From: an uncultured Cohaesibacter sp.
GTDB lineage: Bacteria > Pseudomonadota > Alphaproteobacteria > Rhizobiales > Cohaesibacteraceae
Length of the DNA stretch: 64,000 nt
Direction: 5' to 3'
Assembly: GCF_963664735.1 (NCBI RefSeq)
Contig: NZ_OY761553.1
Location: 310,001 to 374,000, forward strand
Of this stretch, positions 15,713 to 25,292 are shown one piece after another (position 1 is the first letter of the stretch; every line of letters begins with the position of its first letter). A program made the translations under genes and the position numbers. The notes under the pieces were generated by a model. The model had not been told where the DNA came from and searched no databases. It saw nothing but the letters and a program-made list of their open reading frames with translations.

Positions 15713-16153
15713 ATGACGTTGCAAGCTTTACAGTCTGTAATAGAAGCTGCTGACAGGGCTATATCGACAGAGGATTTCGATAGCCTGATGGATTTTTACG
15801 CCGATGAGGCAACGCTGGTTGTCAAGCCTGGCATGGTTGCCAGCGGTAAGGAACAGATCCGCAGCGCCTTTATGGCTATCGCAGAACACTTCGGCCACCA
15901 TCTGACCGTGCGGCAAGGCAAGATGGAAGTTTTTGAGGCTGAGGATACTGCGCTCGTTGTAATGAAGACCTATCTGGATACCGTTGATTCTGACGGTTGG
16001 GATCTCACACTGGTGCGGCGTGCGACCTATGTCTTCAAATGCTCCAAGGACGGTAAGTGGTTGTGCACTGTTGATAATTCATACGGTACAGATTTGCTGG
16101 ACGGCTTGAGCGCTTCATTTATGGAGCCTGACGGCAAGATGCTTGCAGAATGA
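15713..16153 (+). CDS. NTF2/SnoaL-like (DUF4440-type) protein
   Basis: 146 residues from the ATG at 15713, preceded by AAGGAGACGG. Alternating helices and strands fit the cone-shaped NTF2-like fold: LQSVIEAADRAISTEDFDSL, then MDFYADEATLVVKPGMVASG and KEQIRSAFMAIAEHFGHHLT. Members of this group (SgcJ/EcaC-like) bind small ligands or act as isomerases or immunity-like proteins. No specific catalytic residues can be named. No signal peptide is seen. It stands alone between the mobile element and trkH, and the terminator-like hairpin in its leader is unusual. Confidence 0.75.
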   Translation: MTLQALQSVIEAADRAISTEDFDSLMDFYADEATLVVKPGMVASGKEQIRSAFMAIAEHFGHHLTVRQGKMEVFEAEDTALVVMKTYLDTVDSDGWDLTLVRRATYVFKCSKDGKWLCTVDNSYGTDLLDGLSASFMEPDGKMLAE

Positions 16154-16334
16154 GGGAGAATGTTTTGCAACTGCGGTTTTGTGAAGGTAAACTCTCGCGA
16201 TCGGAGCGAGAGAAGGCCGCTTTGAAAATGAGCAAAGTGGCAATAGTTGGCGACCTATCATTATGCTTGGCTTGACCCGGAGGTCATTTGGTGGATAAAC
16301 AGACCGGATTGGTCCGCAATAAAGAGGTGACCCC

Positions 16335-17756
16335 GTGCTCTCTGCACTCGGGATATTGATTGCCGCACTGGGCGGGATGATGTTCTTTCCCGCAATCGTT
16401 GATCTGGCATACCAAAGCAATGATTGGCACGCCTTTCTGGGTGGTGGTTCCATTTCCGTTGGATTTGGTATTGCGCTCTTTCTGGCTATGCGTGGCCAGG
16501 AGGGGGAGTGGAACATTCGCAGCTCCATTCTGTTTGTGAATGGCAGCTGGTTCGTTCTCAGTGCCTTTGCTGCTCTGCCTCTCTATTTCTCTTCCCTTGG
16601 CATCAGCTATGCCGATGCCTATTTCGAGTCTGCTTCGGGATTTACCACCACGGGCTCTACCGTGCTCAGTGGTCTTGATACCATGGCACCGGGGTTGTTG
16701 TTTTGGCGCTCTCTGATGCAATGGCTGGGCGGCCTCGGGATCGTGGCTATCGGTATTACGATTCTGCCAATGCTCGGGTCGGGCGGACAAAAGCTGTTTT
16801 TTCTGGAATCCTCTGAGCAGAGTGACAATCCCTATCCCCGCATTCGGGAATTCGCGGTCAAGATTGCCTTTGTCTACATGTTCCTGACAGCGGCCTGCAC
16901 TTTCTCCTATTTTGCCTTGGGCATGACCTTCTTTGAGGCGATCAACCATGCGATGACGACGCTGTCGACCGGCGGATATTCAACCTCTGACGGTTCAATG
17001 GCGCATTTTGATAGTGTAGGAATTTATTTCGCAGGTTCTCTTTTCATGTTCTTTGGCGGTTTGCCGTTTCTCTATATGATCCGGTTTTTCTCTGCCGATA
17101 GGGGCAATGATCCGCAGATCGGGCTTTACCTCAAGGGGGTGCTGATTGCGGCCGTCGGGATCTTTTTTGCAAAGCAGTGGCTTTCTCCCGGTCCGGTCAT
17201 TAAGGATTTTGCCATCTCGCTGTTCGATGTGATCTCCATTGTGACGACCACTGGATTTGGCGCGGGCGACTATCAGGAATGGGGGGCGCTGTTTGTCGTG
17301 CTGTTCCTGATTTTGACTTTTTTCGGTGCCTGCTCGGGGTCCACTGCCGGTGGCATCAAGCAATTCCGTTTTGTCATCGCCTGGTTGGTTATCAAGAATG
17401 CTGTAGCAAAATTGATCCATCCGAACCGAATTATTCCCATGCGATATGGCACTCAGGTTGTCGATGGGGAAATGGCGGCTTCGACGCTGAGTTTCATTTT
17501 CCTGTTTTTCGCGACCTTCATGGTTTTTGCAATAGCCTTGCAGCTTTGCGGGCTCGACTTCGTGACTGCCATGAGCGGCTCTGCCACGGCGCTGGCGAAT
17601 GTGGGGCCGGGTCTTGGACCGATCATTGGTCCGGCGGGAAACTTCAGCAGCTTGCCTGATATTTGCAAATGGCTTCTGAGTACCGAGATGATTTTGGGGC
17701 GGCTGGAAATTCTGTCGGCGCTCACAATTCTGATGCCGGGCTTTTGGCGCTGGTAG
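16335..17756 (+). CDS. trkH: TrkH-family potassium uptake protein
   Basis: Integral membrane protein of 473 residues with the four pore loops of Trk/Ktr subunits: SGFTTTGSTV (about residues 98-107), MTTLSTGGYST (about 199-209), TTTGFGAGDYQ (about 304-314) and ALANVGPGLGPII (about 418-430). The glycines in the loops form the potassium filter. It starts with GTG at 16335 behind GAGGTG. It works with the cytoplasmic TrkA regulator, which is not in this window. The protein ends at the normal C-terminal ILMPGFWRW. Confidence 0.93.
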   Translation: MLSALGILIAALGGMMFFPAIVDLAYQSNDWHAFLGGGSISVGFGIALFLAMRGQEGEWNIRSSILFVNGSWFVLSAFAALPLYFSSLGISYADAYFESASGFTTTGSTVLSGLDTMAPGLLFWRSLMQWLGGLGIVAIGITILPMLGSGGQKLFFLESSEQSDNPYPRIREFAVKIAFVYMFLTAACTFSYFALGMTFFEAINHAMTTLSTGGYSTSDGSMAHFDSVGIYFAGSLFMFFGGLPFLYMIRFFSADRGNDPQIGLYLKGVLIAAVGIFFAKQWLSPGPVIKDFAISLFDVISIVTTTGFGAGDYQEWGALFVVLFLILTFFGACSGSTAGGIKQFRFVIAWLVIKNAVAKLIHPNRIIPMRYGTQVVDGEMAASTLSFIFLFFATFMVFAIALQLCGLDFVTAMSGSATALANVGPGLGPIIGPAGNFSSLPDICKWLLSTEMILGRLEILSALTILMPGFWRW

Positions 17757-17798
17757 GTTTGTTGCTGTTCTGCTGAACCTGTTTTTTAGCGATCAAAC

Positions 17799-17821
17799 AA
17801 AAGGGGCCTTCAAGGCCCCTT
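17799..17821. terminator. Bidirectional terminator between trkH and the HIT gene
   Basis: AAGGGGCC/GGCCCCTT with a TTCAA loop lies between convergent genes, with A-rich and T-rich flanks on its two sides. Confidence 0.7.
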
Positions 17822-17855
17822 CAAATCTTAAAAATCTCGGTCTGTTCTTAAGTGC

Positions 17856-18290
17856 TCAAAGGCTCTTGAGTGCTTCGCGATATTTCTCTGCATGACCGGC
17901 GAGAAGATCGTTGTCTGCCATTTTTCCGGTTTGTGGACGCAGTGCAACGCCTTCGTGACGTGGCACGACATGGAAATGCAGGTGTAGGACTTCCTGCCCA
18001 CCAGCGCCTTCATTATTCTGCTGAACGGTGACGCCGTCCGCATCAAATGCAATCATTGCGGCTTTGGCCAGTTTTTGCGTGGTGGCAACAACTGCGTTGA
18101 GGTCATTTTCTGCAGTGTCCAGAATATTCCGTGAAGGGTTTTTGGGAAGTACCAGCGCATGGCCGTCAGCCTTTGGCATGACATCCAGAAATGCGAAGGT
18201 CAGATCATCTTCATAAAGCTTGTGGCAAGGAATTTCGCCACGCAAGATTTTTGCGAAAATATTGTCACTGTCATAGGCAGGAGTGCTCAT
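17856..18290 (-). CDS. HIT family nucleotide-binding hydrolase
   Basis: Histidine-triad protein of 144 residues. The active-site triad HLHFHVVPR lies at residues 103-111, preceded by the conserved NNEGAGGQEV. HINT/HIT enzymes hydrolyse adenosine phosphoramidates or dinucleoside polyphosphates through a covalent His-AMP. The N-terminal FAKILRGEIPCHKLYEDD is typical. It is cytoplasmic, as no signal is present. It lies about 80 bases downstream of the FemAB-like acyltransferase gene on the same strand and may be co-transcribed. Confidence 0.92.
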   Translation of the reverse strand: MSTPAYDSDNIFAKILRGEIPCHKLYEDDLTFAFLDVMPKADGHALVLPKNPSRNILDTAENDLNAVVATTQKLAKAAMIAFDADGVTVQQNNEGAGGQEVLHLHFHVVPRHEGVALRPQTGKMADNDLLAGHAEKYREALKSL

Positions 18291-18369
18291 GAGTCGATTC
18301 CACTTATTGATTTAAACTGTTGGAGGGCAGACTAACAGTGCAGGCGCAGGAAATCCATCCATCCTCTAT

Positions 18370-19548
18370 TTAGCCATCCCCTTTTTTGAAGGGAGTGCGT
18401 GTTGAGAGATAGTCCTGCTCTTCAGCAGCAGCCCGTCGCTCTCTGTTCAGATAGTCCTCGATGGCTTCCCGAAAGGCGGGATGTTCGATCCAATGGGCTG
18501 ACCATGTGGTTTTGGGCACATATCCGCGGGCGATCTTGTGCTCGCCTTGAGCTCCGGCTTCAACACACGCCATTTTGTGCTCTATGGCCCATTCTATCGC
18601 CTGATGATAGCAAAGTTCGAAATGCAGGCAGGGATAGTCTCCTATGGTGCCCCAATAGCGCCCGTAGAGCGTGTCACCGCCGATGAAATTAAGCGCTCCG
18701 GCAACGGCCATATTGCCCTCATAAGCCAGAACCAGAAGGATCTGATCAGCCATGGTTTCGCCGATCATGGCGAAGAATTGGCGATTGAGGTAAGGCCGGC
18801 CCCATTTGCGCGAGCCGGTGTCCATGTAGAAGTCGAAGAAGGCGTCCCAATCAGCCTCCGTGATTTTCTCGCCCTGTTTGCGCTCAATGGTCAGACCGTG
18901 ACTGTGTGCCGTGTTGCGTTCCTTGCGGATGTTCTTCCGTTTGCGAGAGGATAGCTGGGCGAGGAAATCATCAAAGCTTTCATAGTCTTCATTGAGCCAG
19001 TGGAACTGCTGATCGCGCCTTGTTAAAAAGCCCTGTGCTTCGAATGCGTTCTTTTGGGTTTCCGGCAAAAATGTGAGATGGGCAGACGAGATCGGGTAGC
19101 GGTCACAGAGCTGTTTGAGGCCGCTCGCCATGGCCGTAACGGCAACGGGCTCGCTCACGCCCTTGCGGGTCAGTACCTTGGGGGCGTTAACTGGCGTAAA
19201 GGGAATGGCGCTTTGCAGTTTGGGATAATATTGCCCGCCCGCTCTTTCCAGAGCATCAGCCCAGCCATGATCAAAGACATATTCACCCTGACTGTGAGAC
19301 TTCAGATAAAGCGGCATAGCGGCCAATATCGTCTCATCAGCATCTTTAAGCACGAGATGGTGGGGCAACCAGCCGGTTTCCTCACAGGCGCAACCTGAGC
19401 GTTCCAGAGCATCCAGAAAGGCGAAGGATAGAAAGGGGTTGTATTTTCTCGGACTGAGCGTGTCATCAAGGCAAGCTGTCCACTGCTCCTGTCCGATTTC
19501 TCGCATGGAATGAGCGACATGGAGTTGGTAATCGGATGTTTCGGGCAT
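18370..19548 (-). CDS. FemAB-like/GNAT-fold acyltransferase (PF04339 type)
   Basis: 392 residues from the ATG at 19548, preceded by GAGAGACC. An upstream TTG would add eight residues. The sequence matches the DUF482/PF04339 group: YNPFLSFAFLDALERSG near the N-terminus, a duplicated acetyltransferase-like fold, the basic SSRKRKNIRKERNTAHSHGL segment, and GRYWGTIGDYPCLHFELCYH with VEAGAQGEHKIARGY near the C-terminus. The biochemical role is not established; distant relatives transfer aminoacyl groups to peptidoglycan. It is cytoplasmic, encoded upstream of the HIT gene and downstream of ridA on the same strand. Confidence 0.85.
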   Translation of the reverse strand: MPETSDYQLHVAHSMREIGQEQWTACLDDTLSPRKYNPFLSFAFLDALERSGCACEETGWLPHHLVLKDADETILAAMPLYLKSHSQGEYVFDHGWADALERAGGQYYPKLQSAIPFTPVNAPKVLTRKGVSEPVAVTAMASGLKQLCDRYPISSAHLTFLPETQKNAFEAQGFLTRRDQQFHWLNEDYESFDDFLAQLSSRKRKNIRKERNTAHSHGLTIERKQGEKITEADWDAFFDFYMDTGSRKWGRPYLNRQFFAMIGETMADQILLVLAYEGNMAVAGALNFIGGDTLYGRYWGTIGDYPCLHFELCYHQAIEWAIEHKMACVEAGAQGEHKIARGYVPKTTWSAHWIEHPAFREAIEDYLNRERRAAAEEQDYLSTRTPFKKGDG

Positions 19549-19711
19549 TGGTCTCTCGCAAAAATCTGGCAATTGTCCAAATTTAAGAAGAGTTGGCGGC
19601 GAATGTAACCCTTAAGGGGGCAAGGGCCAAAAATATTTGTTCGGTTGGTCGTCGTTCCAAGATCAATGGCAAGAGGGCTCGCCATTGATCAAGTTTATGA
19701 AAATGCGGATA

Positions 19712-20179
19712 TTAGTCAGCCAGTTCAACGATTGCTTCTACTTCTACGGCAACGCCGAATGGCAGAGATGCAACGGAAACGGCTGAGCGCGCGTGACGGC
19801 CCTTGTCGCCGAAAACGTCAACCATCAGGTTGGAGGCACCGTTGATGACTGCTGGTGCTTCGCCATATTCCATCGTGGAGTTCACAAAGCCGACCAGTTT
19901 GACAACGCGCGCGACCTTATCCAGATCTCCGGTTGCTGCTTTCATCTGTGCGATGAGGCTGATGGCGCAAAGCTTGGCAGCTTCAGCGCCAGCTTCGGTC
20001 TGCATGTTATCGCCCAGTTTGCCGACAACTTTTTCGCCAGCAGCGGTCTGCGGAATCTGGCCGGAAATGAAGAGCTGATTGCCGCTTTTGACAAAAGGAA
20101 CATAGTTAGCTGCAGGTGCGGCTGCTTCCGGAAGAGTGATTCCGAGTTCTGCGAGTTTTGCTTCGATTGCGCCTGACAT
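19712..20179 (-). CDS. RidA-family (YjgF/YER057c/UK114) protein
   Basis: 155 residues. The start at 20179 has GGAG six bases before it, and an upstream in-frame ATG lacks a site. RidA features: SGNQLFISGQIP, then LDKVARVVKLVGFVNSTMEY and the C-terminal RHARSAVSVASLPFGVAVEV with the arginine used in enamine/imine hydrolysis. RidA proteins deaminate reactive 2-aminoacrylate and related intermediates from pyridoxal-phosphate enzymes. This longer subgroup (about 155 residues) has less certain activity. Cytoplasmic, probably a homotrimer. Confidence 0.9.
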   Translation of the reverse strand: MSGAIEAKLAELGITLPEAAAPAANYVPFVKSGNQLFISGQIPQTAAGEKVVGKLGDNMQTEAGAEAAKLCAISLIAQMKAATGDLDKVARVVKLVGFVNSTMEYGEAPAVINGASNLMVDVFGDKGRHARSAVSVASLPFGVAVEVEAIVELAD

Positions 20180-20377
20180 TATAAACTCCATTGAAAGGTT
20201 TGATTATTTGCGGGTCTCCGGCGCTTGTTGCAGCCTTGCTGCGTTTGGCCGTGAGCGTGTTCCACATTTAGGCGAGGCTTGGCGTCAATGGAAGCAAAAG
20301 CTTGTCTGGCACACGCATTTCCACGCATTGGATTGGAGAAGGGGAGCTTTGAGGCCTCTTTGGGGCGTCTTGAGCGG

Positions 20378-21736
20378 TCAATCGATGCCGCTATCCTTAT
20401 CCGGCTTTTGCGCGGAATGGATGTCGTCTCCTGATGATCGGCCATCTTTGCCTTGAGTCAGTTTGCCTTTTAACGTCAGACCCAGCTCAACCATTTTGCC
20501 ACCAAACTTGCTGCTGAGCAGATCCATAGCCTTTTCTGCATTGGCTCTTTTGCTGGCCTGGATATCGACCAAATCGGGGGGATCGGCAAACTCACTGGAA
20601 TGAAGCTCGCTGATGCCGATGCCCAACAGGCGATAGGCGGCGCTACGCTCTTTGAGTTCCCGTAGCAGCAGGTCTTTGCCGATGGAGTAGATTTTGTCGG
20701 TGAGGAGAGTCGGGTCGGAAAGGGATCTGCTGCGGGTGATGCTCTTGAAATGGTTGTCCTTGAGCTTCAGGGTCACGGTGCGGCCTGCCAACTCGGCCTT
20801 TTTGGCGCGGGCAGAGGTGTCTTCGCTGAGGCGGCGCAGGATCGGCAGAAGCTCATCCGCGCTCGATAAATCTTTGCTGAAGGTCGTCTCCGCACTGATG
20901 CTTTTGGTCTCGGATTCAGGGGTGACCGTTCGGGTATCTTCTCCTTGTGCCAGCTTGATCAGCCTTAACCCGAGAGCGCCATAGCGCTTTGCCAGTTTGC
21001 TGGCATCGGCATGTTGCAATTGACCAATGGTGTGAAAGCCATCTGCGGCGAGGTTGCGTTGAGAGACCTTGCCGACACCCCAGATCATGGAGACAGGTTT
21101 GTCTTTCAGAAAGTCTTTTGTTTCCGCCTTGCCAATAATCGAGAAGCCGCGTGGTTTTTCCAAATCCGATGCGATTTTGGCCAGAAACTTGTTGTGGCTG
21201 AGGCCTACCGAAACGGTTATCCCGATTTCGGTCTCGATCATTTTTGCAAAACGGGCCAGAGTGAGCGCCGGGTAGGCGTGATGCAGGCGTTCCGTCCCCG
21301 ACAGATCCAGAAAGGCTTCATCGATAGAGAGAGGCTCCACGAGCGGTGTCAGGGCTTGCATTGCTGCGCGAACTTCTTTGCCTACAGCGCTGTATTTCTT
21401 CATGTTTGGCCGAATGACGACGGCGTCAGGGCACAGCTTCTTTGCCTGAAACATGGGCATCGCAGATTTAACCCCGCGGATGCGGGCGATATAGCAGGCG
21501 GTCGCAACAACCCCGCGTTGGCCGCCGCCGATGATGACCGGCTTGTCGCGGATTTCCGGATTATCCCTTTTTTCGACCGAGGCGTAAAAGGAATCACAGT
21601 CAATATGTGCGAGCGAGAGTTGGTGCAGTTCAGAATGGTGAATAAGACGCGGCGATCCACAACGCGGGCAGCGTCGCGGTGCTCCCATCCCTTCTTCAAA
21701 ACAATCCCGGCAAAGAAAATGATCTTTCGAGGTCAT
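20378..21736 (-). CDS. dinB: DNA polymerase IV (Y-family) with N-terminal zinc ribbon
   Basis: About 452 residues from the ATG at 21736; a TTG at 21766 is an alternative start. An N-terminal cysteine ribbon ([20 protein letters not shown]) precedes the polymerase. Catalytic carboxylates are in [15 protein letters not shown] and [12 protein letters not shown]. The steric-gate region is typical (SFYASV), and the HhH thumb ([17 protein letters not shown]) and little finger follow. It performs translesion synthesis, opposite N2-guanine adducts in the family. The zinc ribbon is common in alphaproteobacterial DinB. It follows the DUF3572 gene by a few bases, so the two form an operon divergent from divK-pleD. 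Confidence 0.92.
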   Translation of the reverse strand: MTSKDHFLCRDCFEEGMGAPRRCPRCGSPRLIHHSELHQLSLAHIDCDSFYASVEKRDNPEIRDKPVIIGGGQRGVVATACYIARIRGVKSAMPMFQAKKLCPDAVVIRPNMKKYSAVGKEVRAAMQALTPLVEPLSIDEAFLDLSGTERLHHAYPALTLARFAKMIETEIGITVSVGLSHNKFLAKIASDLEKPRGFSIIGKAETKDFLKDKPVSMIWGVGKVSQRNLAADGFHTIGQLQHADASKLAKRYGALGLRLIKLAQGEDTRTVTPESETKSISAETTFSKDLSSADELLPILRRLSEDTSARAKKAELAGRTVTLKLKDNHFKSITRSRSLSDPTLLTDKIYSIGKDLLLRELKERSAAYRLLGIGISELHSSEFADPPDLVDIQASKRANAEKAMDLLSSKFGGKMVELGLTLKGKLTQGKDGRSSGDDIHSAQKPDKDSGID

Positions 21737-21769
21737 CGTGCAGCGCTCAATCGCTTGATCCGTCAAGGC

Positions 21770-22075
21770 TCACAGCGAGCCAGTTGTTGCCATGCTCATG
21801 GGGTCCAGTTTTACCTTGGCTGCGACAACGTCTTCAGGGTCAATGGCATTGTTGCTGGCAAATGCCAGAATGAGCGAATCGTCATTGAGTAGAAAGTCTA
21901 GGACTGCGGCAAGAAAAGACGGCTCGGAAGCAACCTCCCTGATGTTGCCGGGTTCCAGCCCGGACAGGCTCAAAAACCGCCCTAACAGCTCGGAATCGTT
22001 GGATAAAAATCCGAGAGCCTGAATGCCCAAAGACTCTGCGCTTTCAAAACTGATGCCAGATTGTTTTTTCTGCAT
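21770..22075 (-). CDS. DUF3572 family protein
   Basis: 101 residues, acidic and helical, with AESLGIQALGFLSNDSELLG, then LSLSGLEPGNIREVASEPSF and LAAVLDFLLNDDSLILAFAS. This is the alphaproteobacterial DUF3572 pattern. Function is unknown. It is regularly found next to dinB and divergent from divK, as here. The distance to divK is about 135 bases, giving a shared promoter region. Confidence 0.85.
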   Translation of the reverse strand: MQKKQSGISFESAESLGIQALGFLSNDSELLGRFLSLSGLEPGNIREVASEPSFLAAVLDFLLNDDSLILAFASNNAIDPEDVVAAKVKLDPMSMATTGSL

Positions 22076-22211
22076 GATGTGGTGTTTGCCCTTTTGAAAG
22101 GTTTATTCTGTATGTACGATAGGTGAAATATAACGCATCTGATACGGAAACCCAGATCTCTTTGATCGGGGTGTCAGGTCTGTACATCACATTCGAGCTG
22201 CGGACTGGACC

Positions 22212-22583
22212 ATGGCTAAAAAAATACTCATCGTCGAAGACAATGAACTGAATATGAAATTGTTTCTCGACCTGCTTGAAGCCTATGGATACGAAACGGT
22301 GGGAACGCGCAGCGGTCTGGATGCCTTGCAACTTGCAAAAGAGCACATGCCCGATCTTATTCTCATGGATATCCAGCTGCCTGAGGTGTCTGGACTGGAA
22401 GTGACCAAGTGGCTCAAAGAAGATGATGATTTAAGAACCATTCCCGTTGTTGCTGTGACCGCTTTCGCAATGAAAGGGGACGAAGAACGAATTCGTCAGG
22501 GCGGGTGCGAGGCCTATTTGTCAAAGCCCATTTCGGTAGCGAAATTCATTGAGACTGTGCGCACCTATGCTGGTGATGCTTAG
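22212..22583 (+). CDS. divK: Single-domain response regulator DivK
   Basis: 123-residue receiver domain only. Phospho-acceptor aspartate in [14 protein letters not shown], acidic pair in VEDNELNMK, threonine in [13 protein letters not shown] and lysine in [12 protein letters not shown]. In alphaproteobacteria DivK is phosphorylated by PleC/DivJ-type kinases, binds the kinases and DivL, and so controls CtrA and asymmetric division. The neighbour pleD starts 18 bases downstream, matching the known divK-pleD operon. Confidence 0.95.
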   Translation: MAKKILIVEDNELNMKLFLDLLEAYGYETVGTRSGLDALQLAKEHMPDLILMDIQLPEVSGLEVTKWLKEDDDLRTIPVVAVTAFAMKGDEERIRQGGCEAYLSKPISVAKFIETVRTYAGDA

Positions 22584-22600
22584 CCCGGAGTTGAAAGCAA

Positions 22601-23983
22601 ATGTCCGCACGCGTTCTTGTCGTTGATGACATTCCTGCGAATGTCAAGCTTCTCGAGGCTCGTCTGTCTGCTGAATATTTTGATGTTCTTTGTGCCAATA
22701 GTGGTGCCGAGGCTCTGGAGATTCTGGCCAGCAACATGGTCGATATCGTCCTGCTGGATATCATGATGCCGGAAATGGACGGGTTTGAAGTCTGTCGCAG
22801 GATCAAGGCTAATCCACAAACCCTGCATATTCCGGTCATTATGGTGACTGCCCTTGATCAGCTCAGTGATAGAGTGGCCGGGCTTCAGGCTGGGGCTGAT
22901 GATTTCCTGACAAAGCCGGTTAATGATTTGGCGCTCATCGCGCGTGTGAAGAGCCTTGTGCGCGTGAAGATGATGACGGATGAACTGCGCTCTCGTGCCT
23001 ATACTTCGGAACAGATGGGCATAGATAGCAGCGATATCATGAAACGGCTCATGCACCATGACGGTGGGCAAATCCTGTTGGTTGATGATGCCCGCTCCAG
23101 TTCGGATCGTATCCGAAAGCAACTGATCGGGCAATTTGATCTGTTTCTGGAAAATGAATCCGCCTCGGCCCTGCGCAGGTGCTCGGATCAGGAATTTGAC
23201 TGTCTGCTGATCAATCTTGATATGCGTACTTTCGACCCCTTGCGCTTATGCGCGCAAGTGCGCTCTATCGAGTCGTCACGTCTGGTGCCCATTCTTATCC
23301 TGGCTCAGGAAGCAGATCAGAAGCGGATCATGCGGGCCTTTGATCTCGGTGTGAATGACTATATTTGCCAGCCTGTTGATCGAAATGAACTGTTGGCCCG
23401 TCTTCGGACGCAGATTTTGCGCAAGCGTTATACGGACGCTCTTCGCGATTCCATTCAGCATACGATGGAATTGGCAATCATGGATGGGCTCACCAAACTC
23501 TATAATCGTCGTTATATGACATCGCATCTGAACTCGCTTCTTGTGTCCTCACGGGAAAGGCTGAAGCCTCTTTCTGTCTTGTTGATGGATATCGACTTCT
23601 TCAAATCCGTCAACGATACCCACGGCCATGATGCCGGAGATGAAGTCTTGCAGGAATTTTCTCAACGCATGAGAAAGAATACCCGCGGGATCGATCTTGT
23701 TTGTCGCTATGGTGGCGAGGAGTTCGTCGTGATCATGCCTGATACTGACCATGCATTGGCTCAGGTTGTTGCAGAGCGTATTCGCAAGAAGGTCTGCGAG
23801 AAGCCGTTTATCATTCATAAGGGCCGACAGATGATCGATGTAACCGTTTCAATCGGATTGGCTTCAAGTCTTCAGGGGCAGGAAACTCAAGACGTGCTTT
23901 TGAAACAGGCAGACGAGGCCTTGTATCAGGCCAAGCATGATGGCCGTAATCGTGTGGTGGCTGCGCAGACGAGTGCAGCATAG
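22601..23983 (+). CDS. pleD: PleD-type diguanylate cyclase response regulator
   Basis: 460 residues in the REC-REC-GGDEF order. The first receiver has its aspartate in IVLLDIMMPEMDGFEV (about residues 48-63). The second receiver (about 155-275) reads CLLINLDMRTFD and looks like an adaptor. The cyclase domain has YNRRYM, then MDIDFFKSVNDTHGHDAGD and RYGGEEFVV (GGEEF near residue 370). The product-inhibition site RxxD is RGID just before it. It makes c-di-GMP from two GTP, and in Caulobacter acts at the pole in the swarmer-to-stalked transition. Phosphorylation by the same kinases as DivK is expected. Confidence 0.94.
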   Translation: MSARVLVVDDIPANVKLLEARLSAEYFDVLCANSGAEALEILASNMVDIVLLDIMMPEMDGFEVCRRIKANPQTLHIPVIMVTALDQLSDRVAGLQAGADDFLTKPVNDLALIARVKSLVRVKMMTDELRSRAYTSEQMGIDSSDIMKRLMHHDGGQILLVDDARSSSDRIRKQLIGQFDLFLENESASALRRCSDQEFDCLLINLDMRTFDPLRLCAQVRSIESSRLVPILILAQEADQKRIMRAFDLGVNDYICQPVDRNELLARLRTQILRKRYTDALRDSIQHTMELAIMDGLTKLYNRRYMTSHLNSLLVSSRERLKPLSVLLMDIDFFKSVNDTHGHDAGDEVLQEFSQRMRKNTRGIDLVCRYGGEEFVVIMPDTDHALAQVVAERIRKKVCEKPFIIHKGRQMIDVTVSIGLASSLQGQETQDVLLKQADEALYQAKHDGRNRVVAAQTSAA

Positions 23984-24435
23984 TATTGTTGCTTATTTTT
24001 AAATTATTAAGTTACTTCTTTATTGCAAGGTAGGGAGACCTTGGGACCTCGGTTTCTCTGCTAAAATGCATTTATTCTTATAACTAAATATACTGATCTG
24101 ATAGGCTGAAATAATAATTTATGAGTCGTTGGTATTACTTAGCTTTGTCGATTATTCCGTTTTCACATCGGGTTTTTCCAGCATTGACAGACTATTGACG
24201 CAAGGCGACGAGATTCTCGACGAGCGAATCTATCTTGTTAGGGCTAATTTTAGTGCTTGGAAATCGAAAAGTTACGCCAAAAGCCTAAGACGAGCGGCTT
24301 ACGAAGAGCGGATAATGCAAAAATCCTTGGGAATTTACCTTAATTATTTATCAATCAATAAGATTTTCCGTAATTAGGTAAACAATTCGTTGAAATTATC
24401 GCTTTTTTTGTTAGGCTTAATCCAGATGTCGACGG

Positions 24436-24625
24436 GATTGGGGGATGCCGTTTGACAACCACGCAGGGGGCCTGCGGGTTCTGTTACGTCCTCAACTCTT
24501 TTCGGTTATACGCGCTTTCCCCTACGGGTACCTCAGGTCCGCCGCATCTCCTGGGACCGTAGGGCTTTGGTCGGTTCAGTGGCAGCAAGAGTGGCCTCCT
24601 CAAGTGGTCTGCTTCCTGAGCCGGC
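24436..24625. ncRNA. Candidate structured RNA (unassigned)
   Basis: A GC-rich island in an AT-rich spacer. A long hairpin at 24520-24564 has outer stem CCCTACGG/CCGTAGGG (8 bp), inner stem CC(T)CAGG/CCTGGG (6 bp with one bulge) and a 12-base apical loop. A smaller stem GCAGG-GGG-CCTGC lies at about 24,462. GGGGATGC near 24,442 could pair with GCATCTCC in the apical loop, giving an alternative fold. No SRP, RNase P or tmRNA signature was found. A 6S-like or Hyphomicrobiales-specific small RNA is possible. Strand cannot be decided by eye. Confidence 0.35.
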
Positions 24626-24800
24626 CATCCTTTCTCTCCATTCCATTTAAACCAAGCCAATTGCTAGATCTCGAAATGCTTTGATCATTTGTGATCTGCT
24701 TCAAGCTTAGGCTATAGGCATTGCCTTTTGCGCCTGAGATGCATTCTGCCACACGTTGTGGGGCAGGAGATGCTTAGGGCTGGGGATGGAAAGAGCCGTC

Positions 24801-24831
24801 AAAAAACCCGCCTGCCTCTGGCAAGCGGGTT
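24801..24831 (-). terminator. Intrinsic terminator of rpmG
   Basis: On the minus strand AACCCGCTTGCC pairs with GGCAGGCGGGTT (12 bp, one G-T) over an AGA loop, followed by a T-run. It is 27 bases after the rpmG stop. Confidence 0.8.
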
Positions 24832-24857
24832 CTAAACTGTCGCCAGTATTGGATGCC

Positions 24858-25025
24858 TTATTTAATTTTGGCTTCCTTGAACTCGACGTGTTTTTTAGCC
24901 ACCGGATCATATTTCCGCTTGACCATTTTTTCGGTCATGGTGCGGGAATTTTTCTTGGTGACGTAAAAGTAACCCGTGTCAGCGGTGCTGACCAGACGGA
25001 TTTTAATTGTTGTTGCCTTAGCCAT
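24858..25025 (-). CDS. rpmG: 50S ribosomal protein L33
   Basis: 55 residues starting [20 protein letters not shown] and ending [10 protein letters not shown], the standard alphaproteobacterial L33. It is a basic small protein of the large subunit near the E site. The zinc-cysteine pairs of the Cys4 variant are absent, so this is the zinc-independent form. It has its own terminator downstream. It lies between a Nudix gene and pleD as in other Hyphomicrobiales. Confidence 0.95.
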   Translation of the reverse strand: MAKATTIKIRLVSTADTGYFYVTKKNSRTMTEKMVKRKYDPVAKKHVEFKEAKIK

Positions 25026-25292
25026 AAGTCTTTTCCGTCATTTGGGCCCGCAATCACACCGCATGTCGCAGAGACTTTACGGTTTCGGATTTGTCGGGCC
25101 GAAGATGCGCTGAGCAGAAAAGCGACCGGCTCAGCAAAAACCTGTTTCGAAGCGCCAAACTACGCAAAGTTGGCTTATTGTCAAGAGTGTGCATCGAATT
25201 ATCGACGCCAAACTTACTAAAAGCGTCGCAAAAAGCTGCGGAAAATTGGAATAAAGGCTGATTTCTGCGATTTTTTCCTGTTTCGCCACTTT

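Larger units (their letters stand above)
23984..24857. other. 874-base intergenic region between pleD and rpmG with a structured segment
   Basis: No convincing protein gene is present. The first 400 bases are AT-rich and featureless apart from a short 82-codon frame at 24129-24377 with no recognisable content. From about 24,430 to 24,640 the sequence becomes GC-rich and strongly structured (see the separate RNA candidate). The rpmG terminator lies at the right end. Confidence 0.5.

Noticed and set aside
24129-24377. 82-codon frame in the pleD-rpmG spacer
   Set aside because: No ribosome binding site, no family, AT-rich non-coding composition.
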